Assembly (NCBI RefSeq): GCF_011386835.1
Contig: NC_088809.1
Span: 20,241,567 to 20,305,566, forward strand
Reading direction: 5' to 3'
Length of the DNA: 64,000 nucleotides
Origin: Chrysemys picta bellii
Taxonomy: Eukaryota > Chordata > Testudines > Emydidae
Shown here: one piece after another, positions 41,124 through 53,100 of the stretch
Layout: each line of letters opens with the position of its first letter
Numbering within the stretch: position 1 is the stretch's first letter
Notes under the pieces: generated by a model
Seen by the model: only the letters and a program-made list of their open reading frames with translations
Told to the model about the DNA's origin: nothing
Database searches by the model: none
Made by a program: the position numbers and the translations under genes

Positions 41124-44100
41124 GTCAAATTATTTTAAAAATAAAAATATCATAGTTTATTTTTTCCATATCAAAATTAACATCAGTATTTGTAGCATGG
41201 TAGCACCACTGGTGGCTTGACACGGAAGTGATCCTAAAATTTAAAGTCAATGGTGCTCCAACCTCAGAACACTTTTCTTAAAGTGACACTGCCAAGTTAA
41301 AATTCACACGTCTGTCTGAATATATTTTACCTTTTTTTTTTGTTATAACTTATAACCAAGGTTACCACATTTGAAAAACCAGTTTGTTTCCTGTGCTCAT
41401 GAGACAACACTGTGTATAGAGCCAGTTGGTTTCTCTTGTTTGCACAGGTGTTTCAGACCACTTCCACTTTATTACTGAACATTATTGAGCTAAGGGAGAA
41501 TCTGGGAGTGGAGGCTACAGAAGTCTTTTATTATTATTACCATTTATAATTTCTAGGAATAAATAGAAGGTGTCTTTCCAAAGCTCTAGATATCCTTAAC
41601 ATTTAAAAAAAAATAACAGAGGGAATCAAATATAAAATCAAACCCTCATCCCAATCACATGGTATAGGGCAGTAAATAACAAAAATTCTTACAGCATACG
41701 AAAAATACTCCACCCTCATTAAATAGTTCCTCTCTAGCAAGATTGCCCTCTGAAACCCCACACCCCCAATGAACAAATGAGCCTTTCAGCATGCCCTGAA
41801 GGATCAACAAATATGGACTATTTTGAACCAAGGTTGGGGAGCGAGTTCCAAAACTGAGAAGCCCGCATAGGGAATACCTTGCCAGCCACCCCCTCTGACT
41901 TCTGTCATGAGACTCAGATGCCTACACCAGTCTGAGCTCTGGTGGCGTGGCCTGAGGTGAGAAGTGTCTCTCAGTTTGGGAGATCGCATGCCATTTAGGA
42001 CTTTATAGGTCAAAAGCTACACCTTAAACTCCATTTGGAAACCCAGAGACAGCAAGACAAGGCTGTGTGATATGCTCACTGCAAAATACGCCATGGAAGA
42101 AGGCGACTTATCCTTTCTCCACTGTCTTCAGTTTCTGGCTTGATTTAAGGTGCAGCACACTGTAGACACCCACTCTTGAGGTGACAAAATCACAAATCAT
42201 GGTAGTGAGAGTCACAACCAAAAGATAAGACGTCAACCTTCTGGTTAGATGCAAGCAGAGAAAGCCGTTTTGGCTAACCCTCCAGCTGTGACTGGGAATC
42301 TAACCAGACGCCCAAGCAGCAAACAAGAATAGCAAACGGTGGACAAACAACATCTGTTAAGCTATGTCTTCATTACTAAAATAGGTGTCTTTATACTAAG
42401 ATAGCTAACTCAAGATAGCTCTCTCGATGTAAAAACACATTTATACAAAGGCAACAGCAAAAACATGGCCTCACAGGGGCAGACAGAGTCTTTGTCCAAA
42501 ATTCCAGTTGCGTTCCCACCTTATCAACATCTGATAACTGTTTTATCTGGATTGAGTCTCTCATCCATGTCCTAATATCAACCAGATGCAGGGAAACACA
42601 ACAACCACATCATCTGAATTGGAAGAGACAGTATGAGAAAGCCATAGAGAAGATACCACAGCCCACATTTCCTCATTAACCCTCCTAGTGGCTTTATGCA
42701 CACACTGAACACCAGGGAGAACAAACTGGAATCCTGTAGAACGACATGAGAGTGCTCTCCTACTCTTTAGGTCGGTTGCAAAGAGCATGCATTTATTGAA
42801 TATTTGGTAAACACATTCTGTGCCAATATAGGTCCTTGCAGTATCATCCAACTCAATTTCAGCTGCATGTGCAAAAAGTGGGGAGGTCCCTTATCCTTAA
42901 TCACATCACAAATGGTGGAAACTTTATTGACGACCAGCCTTCTCTTCATCAGCATGGATCAAAGATCAAAGTCCTTTTCTTCCAAGTTCACACTCCTGAG
43001 AGATAATTAAACAAGAAACCAATGGGAATGAAATCAGATATCTTGGTTCTGATTTACACTTGCTAATGACCTTTTCTTCCTGGCTTCCCCTACTTGCTAC
43101 CATAGGCATAAGGGGACCCAAAGCCTTGCAATCAAAACCCCACCTAAGTGTCTCCATATCTCCAGTATGTAGCAGAATTATTCTATCATCTCAGCCTCGC
43201 TAAAGTGAAAGGACACTACTGCTGTGGCTGGGTACCCAAATAAAAACCTTCAGTTAAAATAAATAATCTCATCTCATTTTGAGAGTTTCCACATGGTGCT
43301 CACACTAGGCCAGTGCATTTACCATGCAAAACCCACAGCAATTCTGAGAGCAGCTTAGAGCATGCTGGGTAAAAATTCATATGGTGGTGATGGAGTGAAA
43401 TAAGTGTATTAATATTCCCTTTAATTTACTTTTAAAGAGATTTCAGATTTAGCTGAAGTTCTGAAGACTGAGCTCAGTGTGTCAGGTGCGTCCCCACTCT
43501 CCAAAACCGTGTTTTCCAACAAAGGCCTCACGTGTCTATCTGATCTGCGAAAATCTCTATTTCCAGGTATGTCTCTTTGGATTGTAATGTTTTTTATTAG
43601 TCTATTTCTGGCATCTGGACATTGATTGACATAATGATTGAAGCATCCAGTTTAGAAATTATTAAAACTTAATAGAAAAAAATATATTCTATTCATGTAG
43701 AACACATGCTTTTTGACGAATTGAGGACTAAAGGCCAGGGGCGGCTCTATGCATTTCACCGCCCCAAGCACGGCAGTCAGGCAGCCCTCGGCGGCATGCC
43801 TGCGGGAGGTCCGCCGGTCCTGCGCCTTCGGCGTACCCGCCGCCGAATTGCTGCCTAAGCCGCAGGACCGACGGACCTCCCGCAGACATGCCACCAAATC
43901 CGCCAACCGTCAGGCCGCCCCCCACCCCGCAGCTTTCCGCCCCAGGCACGCGCTTGGAGCGCTGGTGCCTGGAGCCGCCCCTGCTAAAGGCAATGGGGAC
44001 ATATACATTGGTTAAAGCAGACCAATTGGTATGTCTTAACACTGACCTATCTGAATCCTCCTTATCTCTTTCCACACCCTGACTGGCTGAGTAAACTGTT

Positions 44101-47100
44101 TTAAACAGGACAGTAAATAATAATAATAATGAATTTCTCTTATAAATTTACAGAGGAATAATAGGTTTCAGAGTAGCAGCCGTGTTAGTCTGTATCCGCA
44201 AAAAGAACAGGAGTACTTGTGGCACCTTAGAGACTAACACATTTATTAGAGCAGAAGCTTTTGTGGGCTACAGCCCACTTCTTCGGATGCAGTAGCCCAC
44301 GAAAGCTTATGCTCTAATAAATTAGTTAGTCTCTAAGGTGCCACAAGTACTCCTGTTCTTTTAGAGGAATAATAGTTTGTTGGAGTGCTTGTAAGAAAGT
44401 CAGGATGCTCCAGTAATCCAGTGACAAAGCAGCTTACCCAAGGACATGCAATGAGTCAGTGGCAGAAGCAGGATTAAAGCTCATGGGAACCTGGAAGAAC
44501 AAGCACTGAGTTGGAATTTGGTGACCCAAGCATGTACAGCTCCCACTGAATTCAGTTGCAGTTATGAGTGCTCAGCACTTTTAAAAGTCAGGCCCAAAGT
44601 GTCCCAAACTGGGCACCCAGAAAATGAGGAATACGTAGTTTGCTGGCCACCTGTGGAAAATTATGAATTAAGAGACTTGGCCAACATCATGTTAAGTCTG
44701 TGGCAGAACCAGGGATAGAACCCAAGTCCTCAGGGCAGCAGTCAACTTCCTCCAACTATCAGACCATCTTTTCTCTTTCTGCAGTCTCCCACCTCATTCG
44801 TCTCACATCTTCCAGCACTGAAGGTAATGCTGCTATGCTAATTCACACCAACCCAGGAGCTGGCCCAGTAGATGTTAAGCAGTGTATCTCGTGAACCTTG
44901 TAACCAATACTCGTAATCCCTCATAATTCAAGCCTGACCCCAGATGTACAGTACCTTCCCTCTTAACCTGCGTATATTTGATTTTAAACCATTAACTTTA
45001 ACAAAAATTTTAATTCTGTTGTATGGAGATGTGGCTTCCTTGACTCCCCATGTGAATTAGTCATAGCACCATTACCTTCAGTTTTGGAAGATGTGAGGTG
45101 AATGAGGCAGGAGATTGCAGAAAGAGAGAGCCACCCAGACTCCAGGCACATAGCCCCACCCTGCAGTGGGGAGCCAAGAGCCCAGGGGGGCAGTCGGGCT
45201 CTCAGCGGGGAACCTGGGGGCACCCACGGAGCTGAGAGCCTGCCTCTCAGTCCTCCCCCTGCCCCTCTTCAGGTGGTGGAAGCACTCCGGGTGAGGACGT
45301 GCACCACCAACAGGAGGGTTGTGTGGACATGAACCACCACAGTGATTACTGCAGTGGCTGTAAGTCGACTTAACATAGGTTGACTTAGGTTTGTAGTGTA
45401 GACATGCCCTGAGCAGAGGCGCCACGGTATTAGTGGCCCATGGAGTCTGAAATCCCCTCCCATCCCTACAGAGGGTCCCTACAGAGTATGATTGAGACTC
45501 ACTGGTGGGTGATTATGGGCAGGGGGTTGGGGTAGTGTGTCAGGAAAGCTTGTTTGCTATTGCTCATGCTGTACTGGTTCTGTGTAAAATAAGACTTCGA
45601 TCTCCAGAATTTGTTAATGTTTTTCTAATTCTCTCACTTTCTAGTGTATTCTAATAGAATAATATACACACCAGAAATCCTCACCAAAGGGCTGTTTTCC
45701 GAGTATCCAGGGCTGGAGAATTTAATGAACAAGCAAATGGGAGACTGTTTTCAGGGACTGTTGATATTTTCAAGGAGCTGGGCTTTTGATGTTGGATTGC
45801 AAAAGGATCAGCATGTTGTCTGTGATGCTCTGTTGATTGCCACAGGAAAACACCCAACGCTGTACACGGTCACTGAGAAGGACTGTTCTGTGAATATGTT
45901 TGAATATGCAAGACAAACTGCTCGTGCATTGAAACAGAAACTGGTAAATGTTGGGGGATACACTCAGAGAGTGTGTGTGATTCCCCGTCTCCTAAAGCTT
46001 GGAACCCATGAAGAGGGAAATACAGAGTTAGGTTTGCAAGTTAAGTACCCTGCTAGCTACAATGTATCCCAGAAGGATATAACAAAATTACTGAACTCAC
46101 TTGTGATAATATTACTGGGTTTTAGGTCTTTTTTAAGTGACAGCCTTGGGTGTGAGTTTTTCAATCTCCTCACTGTTAAACAATATGAGATACTTTCAAA
46201 AGATCTCCACAAATGCAGGAAGCTGTTTATCTATGGCCTGCCAGGAACAGGGAAAACAATAGTGGCCCTGAAGATCATCGAGAAGATAAGGCACATGTTT
46301 TGCTGCCACTCTGATGAGATTCTCTACATTTGTGAGAACCAGCCGCTGAAAGAGTTTGTGAGGTGAGCATTTTATAGGTAACTCAAAACTGTGTCCTTAG
46401 TTAAATAATATTAAATGTCAAATTGATCCCTCCATTGGCACATGGATGTGGAAACGGCACCTCTGTGGGTCAGCTAACCTCTTGCACACCAGAGGGGATT
46501 CACCTCTAGGGCTGGGACGGCTGGGTTTCTATTGATAGGCTCCGTTGGAGACTAAACTGGGGAAGGTCAGCTCTGATTTCTGCGGGATGTTGTACAGAAG
46601 CCTGGCTGGCAGAGGCTGTAGCTGGGATGTGCTAAAATCAGTGCATCTCCTGCTTGCTTTTATTTTGTAGACCAGTGATTCTCAAACTAGGGCCGCCACT
46701 TGTTCAGGGAAAGCCCCTGACAGGCCGAGCCGGTTTGTTTACCTGCTGTGTTCGCAGGTTCGGCCAATCGCAGCTCCCAGTGGCCACGGTTTGCTGCTCC
46801 AGGCCAATGGGGGCTGCGGGAAGCGGCGGCCAGTATGTCCCTCGGCCCGCGCTGCTTCGTGCTGTTCCCATTGGCCTGGAGCGGACACGGCAGGTAAACA
46901 AACCGGCCCGCCAGGGGCTTTCCCTGAACAAGCGGCGGCCCTAGTTTGAGAACCACTGTTGTAGACTTCAAGGCGCTCCAGTTTAGGAGAAGTTGCAGCC
47001 CTCTTTGGTGCATGTATGGTACAAAATTACATATCTGAATTCCAACACTGATACAGCTGCACCAGCACTCACAATGGTATAGACACTATTGTCGATGGGG

Positions 47101-50100
47101 CTCAGGTGTTTCAGTAAGTTGTTGTGTTGACAAAGTGCTGAAGTGTTTGAGAGCCTGGTCTATACAAATCATAGAATCATAGAATCATAGAATATCAGAG
47201 TTGGAAGGGACCTCAAGAGGTCATCTAGTCCAACCCCCTGCTCAAAGCAGGACCAATTCCCAGCTAAATCATCCCAGCCAGGGCTTTGTCAAGCCGGGCC
47301 TTAAAAACCTCCAAGGAAGGAGACTCCACCACCTCCCTAGGTAACGCATTCCAGTGTTTCACCACCCTCCTAGTGAAATAGTTTTTCCTGATATCCAACC
47401 TGGACTTCCCCCACCGCAACTTGAGACCATTGCTCCTTGTTCTGTCATCTGCCACCACTGAGAACAGCCGAGCTCCATCCTCTTTGGAACCCCCCTTCAG
47501 GTAGTTGAAGGCTGCTATCAAATCCCCCCTCATTCTTCTCTTCTGGAGACTAAACAATCCCAGTTCTCTCAGCCTCTCCTCATAAGTCATATGCTCCAGA
47601 CCCCTAATCATTTTTGTTGCCCTCCGCTGGACTCTTTCCAATTTTTCCACATCCTTCTTGTAGTGTGGGGCCCAAAACTGGACACAGTATTCCAGATGAG
47701 GCCTCACCAATGTCGAATAAAGGGGAACGATCACGTTCCTCGATCTGCTGGCAATGCCCCTACTTATACAGCCCAAAATGCCGTTAGCCTTCTTGGCAAC
47801 AAGAGCACACTGTTGACTCATATCCAGCTTCTCGTCCACTGTGACCCCTAGGTCCTTTTCAGCAGAACTGCTACCTAGCCATTCGGTCCCTAGTCTGTAG
47901 CAGTGCATGGGATTCTTCCGTCCTAAGTGCAGGACTCTGCACTTGTCCTTGTTGAACCTCATCAGGTTTTTTTCTGCCCAATCCTCTAATTTGTCTAGGT
48001 CCCTCTGTATCCGATCCCTACCCTCTAGTGTATCTACCACGCCTCCTAGTTTAGTGTCATCTGCAAACTTGCTGAGAGTGCAGTCCACACCATCCTCCAG
48101 ATCATTAATAAAGATATTAAACAAAACCGGCCCCAGGACCGACCCTTGGGGCACTCCACTTGAAACCGGCTGCCAACTAGACATGGAGCCATTGATCACT
48201 ACCCGTTGAGCCCGACGATCTAGCCAGCTTTCTATCCACCTTACAGTCCATTCATCCAGCCCATACTTCTTTAACTTGGTGGCAAGAATACTGTGGGAGA
48301 CAGTATCAAAAGCTTTGCTAAAGTCAAGAAATAACACATCCACTGCTTTCCCCTCATCCACAGAGCCAGTTATCTCATCATAGAAGGCAATTAGGTTAGT
48401 CAGGCACGACTTCCCCTTCGTGAATCCATGCTGACTGTTCCTGATCACTTTCCTTTCCTCTAAATGTTTCATAATTGATTCCTTGAGGACCTGCTCCATA
48501 ATTTTTCCAGGGACTGAGGTGAGGCTGACTGGCCTGTAGTTCCCCGGATCCTCCTTCTTCCCTTTTTTAAAGATGGGCACTACATTAGCCTTTTTCCAGT
48601 CATCTGGGACCTCCCCCGATCGCCATGAGTTTTCAAAAATAATGGCTAATGGCTCTGCAATCTCACCCGCCAACTCCTTTAGCACCCTCGGATGCAGCGC
48701 ATCCGGCCCCATGGACTTGTGCACGTCCAGCTTTTCTAAATAGTCCCGAACCACTTCTTTCTCCACAGAGGGCTGGTCACCTTCTCCCCATGCTGTACTG
48801 CCCAGTGCAGCAATCTGGGAGCTGACCTTGTGCGTGAAGACAGAGGCAAAAAAATCATTGAGTACATTAGCTTTTTCCACATCCTCGGTCACTAGGTTGC
48901 CTCCCTCATTCAGTAAGGGGCCCACACTTTCCTTGATTTTCTTCTTGTTGCTAACATACCTGAAGAAACCCTTCTTGTTACTCTTAACATCTCTTGCTAA
49001 CTGCAACTCCAAGTGTGATTTGGCCTTCCTGATTTCACTCCTGCATGCCTGAGCAATATTTTTATACTCCTCCCTGGTCATTTGTCCAATCTTCCACTTC
49101 TTATAAGCCTCTTTTTTGCGTTTAAGATCAGCAAGGATTTCACTGTTTAGCCAAGCTGGTCGCCTGCCATATTTACTATTCTTTCTACACATCGGGATGG
49201 TTTGTTCCTGCAACCTCAATAAGGATTCTTTAAAATACAGCCAGCTCTCCTGGACCCCTTTGCCCTTCATGTTATTCTCCCAGGGGATCCTGCCCATCTG
49301 TTCCCTGAGGGAGTCAAAGTTTGCTTTTCTGAAGTCCAGGGTCCATATTCTGCTGCTCTCCTTTCTTCCTTGTGTCAGGATCCTGAACTCGACCATCTCA
49401 TGGTCACTGCCTCCCAGGTTCCCATCCACTTTTGCTTCCCCTACTAGTTCTTCCCTGTTTGTGAGCAGCAGGTCAAGAAAAGCTTTGCCCCTAGTTGGTT
49501 TCTCCAGCACTTGCACCAGGAAATTGTCCCCTACGCTTTCCAAAAATTTCCTGGATTGCCTGTGCACCGCTGTATTGCTCTCCCAGCAGATATCAGGGTG
49601 ATTAAAGTCTCCCATGAGAACCAGGGCCTGCGATCTAGCAACTTCTGCTAGTTGCCAGAAGAAAGCCTCGTCCACCTCATCCCCCTGGTCTGGTGGTCTA
49701 TAGCAGACTCCAACCACGACATCACCCTTGTTGCTCCCACTTCTCAACTTTATCCAGAGACACTCAGGTTTTTCTGCAGTATCATACCGGAGCTCTGAGC
49801 AGTCATACTCCTCTCTTACATACAACGCAACTCCCCCACCTTTTCTGCCCTGCCTGTCCTTCCTGAACAGTTTATATCCATCCATGACAGTACTCCAGTC
49901 ATGTGAGTTATCCCACCAAGTCTCTGTTATTCCAATCACATCATAATTCCCTGACTGTGCCAGGACTTCCAGTTCTCCCTGCTTGTTTCCCAGGCTTCTT
50001 GCATTTGTGTATAGGCACTTAAGATAACTCAATGATCGTCCCTCTTTCTCAGCATGAGACAGGAGTCCTCCCCTCTTGCGCTCTCCTGCTTGTGCTTCCT

Positions 50101-53100
50101 CCCAGGATCCCATTTCCCCACTTACCTCAGGGCTTTGGTCTCCTTCCCCCGGTGAACCTAGTTTAAAGCCCTCCAAATGGTTACATTGGTGCTAGAATGG
50201 TGGCGTAACTACTCCCATGCTTAAAGTTAGCCACGTTCTTAAGTACCTTACTGAATCGGGACCTGGATCAGCGCACATCAAAATCATGTTGAATGTTCTC
50301 TTTTATTGGGTAGAAAGAGAAACATTTGCCAGTCTGTGACCCGATTCACCTTCTTTCAGGGGTGTTATAATCAATTAGTGAGGCACATAGTAGTTGATGA
50401 AGCCTAGAATTTCTAGTCAAAGGATAGTGAAGATTGGTACACAAAGGCTGAGCAACTCACAGAAGGAAATGATGGTCACGAACGTGGTATTCTCTGGATT
50501 TTCCTGGACTATTTACAAACAAGCGACACTTTTTTCTGCGGTCTTCCACAGCCAAGAAAACAATATTCTCAGGAGTGGCTAACCAAAAGGATCCGGAATG
50601 CCACTCACATATACAATATCATGCTACAAGAGATGAAAAATATTGTAGAAAATCCACAAATAGATATTCCTGATAAGAATTTAAAAAGGGCGCTAAAGAA
50701 AGCTGAATGTGGCCACCCCCTGCCAGGTGATTATAGGGAAAAAGAAGTGTAGATGAAGCTACTGTAGACTGTAATACTGGGAACTGTTTGGTTAAAAGGC
50801 AACCACCCCACAGGCTTGTCTTCTCAAGTAGCAGGCACCTCCCCCTTGTTAAAGGATATGAAGCTATTCTTTTTCTAGGGTTTATCAAATAAGTGATGTG
50901 TAGCACCTGCATGTCAAAGCCACAAAAGCTAAGGTGGGAGCCCCTTATCACTCCTCCCCCTCCTCTCTTCAAAGAAGAGAGCCTCAGTTTCAAACCCACA
51001 AGAATTCTAGAAACATTGTGATTTGAAATTGATTTTTTTATAAACATTCTAAAGTCTTAATTCTTTTAATTTTCATGTTAATCAATGGAATAAAGCATGG
51101 GATTAAAGTTAAGCACATGCTTAAATGCTTTGAGGAATTGTAGTCATAGAGTATCAAATCTCATTACCACATGGCTTCATAACATACCAGTTCAATTTGC
51201 CTTTCCTGTGATGATCAGAGTCTTCGATTCATCACCAACCAGAATTTGTAGCGTTTGTGAGAAAAACAAACCTGAATTTATGGTGTGTCCTAAATATTCA
51301 AAAGCACCAGTGAAAAGCATGTAGCAAGCTTCTAAAATTAATCTGTCATAAATCTGAGCAGGCATCCTGAAGCTGGGACATTCAACTGAGAGTCATGAAA
51401 AACACGGAGTGGACTGTGAAATCTGGTCTTTTGTGGGCTTTTACCCTCTACTATCCCAATTTCACTGGGGAGACCAGTGTTTCTCAAATTGGGGGCCTAA
51501 AGGAAGTTGTGGGGGGGGGTCACAAGGTTATTTTAGGGGAGGTCCACAGTTTTGCCACCCTTACTTCTGTGCTGCCTTCAGAGCTGGGCGGCCACAGAGC
51601 GGCGGCTGTTGGCCAGACACCCAGCTCTGAAGGCAGCATCCCACCAGCTGCAGTGCAGAAGTAAGAGTAGCAATACCATACCATGCCATCCTTACTGCTG
51701 TGCTGCTGCCGGCAGAGCTGGGCGGCCAGACAGCGGCGGCTGCTGACTTAGGGCCCAGCTCTGTAGGCAGCAGTGCAGAAGTAAGAGTGGCAATACCATA
51801 CCACGCCATCCTTACTGCTGTGCTGCTGCTGGCGGTGGCTCTTCCTTCAGAGCTGGGATCCCGGCCAGCAGCTGCTGTTCTCCAGCCACTCAGCTCTGAA
51901 GGCAGCACTGCCACCAGCAGCAGAGCAGAAGTAAGGGTAGCAGTACCGCAACTCCCCTGCAATTACCTTGCAACCCGTCCCCCTAAATTCCTCTTTTTGG
52001 GTCAGGACCCGTACAATTACAACACCATGAAATTTCAGATTTAAATAGCTGAAATCATGAAATTTGCCATTTTAAAAATCCTACGACCGTGAAATTGACC
52101 AAAATGGACCGTGAATTTAGTAGGGACCCTATACATAACACACTTGAGGTGTGTAGATTTCTGGTATAATTCTGTGATCAAGGTATGTGGGTATCTGGGA
52201 TGCATGTATTAGTCTTGGTAAGAGTCAGTTTTTTTCTTAATAAAGTCAAAGTTTTAATGAGATGGGAATTTGTTTTGTTGGTATGCTGCAAATCTACAGA
52301 AGAATGATTGAACTGACATCATTCAATCTAAATTGATAAATATTAGTGTGTGTGCTGCAAAGTACTTCTCTAAATCTTATCAAATGTTTTATTTATATTG
52401 TAGAGGGAAAGGCATTTGCCAGTCTGTGACAAGAGTAACTTTCATGAGCAAGGACTTTGAAAAGGTAAAACATATAGTAGTTGATGAAGCTCAGAATTTC
52501 CGGGAAGAGGATGGCCGTTGGTACAGTAAGGCGGAAGATATCACCCAAAGTCATAATGAGCCTGGCGTTTTCTGGATCTTCTTGGATTATTTACAGACAA
52601 GTCACCCTTACAAATCTGGTCTTCCACCTGCACGTCAGCACGACCCTATGGAATCACTAACCAAAATGATCCGTAATTCCAGGGAGATATACAGCAACAT
52701 AAAAAGACAAATGGAAAGGATTGTACAAGATGAAAAATTAGGAGATCTTCCTTATGTGCAGTTAAAAAACATGTTAAGGAAAGCCACATGTGGTCACAAT
52801 GTATCAGGTGATTATACTATAAAAACAAACTTAAATATGAAGGAAATAGCAAATGATGTGGCTAGACAATGTTTTAGCTATTTACAAAACGGCTACTCAG
52901 AGAAAGACATTGCTATTCTGTGCAGAACCGATAAAGATAAAACAAAATATGAAGACATATTAAAAAGAGAAATGAGGAAATTCAAGCTAAATATAGTTTT
53001 CCAAGCAGCAGATGAAATACAGGGAAAGCATATTACTCTTGACAGCATCCGTCGCTTTTCTGGCCTAGAAAGGAGCATTGTGTTTGGTGTCAATCCAGTC

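Larger units (their letters stand above)
43567..45644 (+). other. SLFN: Schlafen intron 3
   Basis: The intron contains a 248-bp hAT MITE (43736-43983), a PLE inverted repeat (44201-44362), a MIR-like/LINE region around 44400-44720 and a small MITE end at about 45357-45413. No additional exon is supported. Confidence 0.6.
46363..52403 (+). other. SLFN: Schlafen intron 4 (about 6 kb)
   Basis: The intron hosts a foldback hAT MITE (46673-46958), a nearly complete antisense CR1 (47168-50200), a dead copy of Schlafen exon 5 (50315-50751) and a tandemly repetitive element (51474-52135). Confidence 0.75.

Noticed and set aside
51561..52044. Open frames with repeated alanine/serine-rich peptides
   Set aside because: They are translations of GC-rich tandem repeats on both strands inside a transposon-like element.
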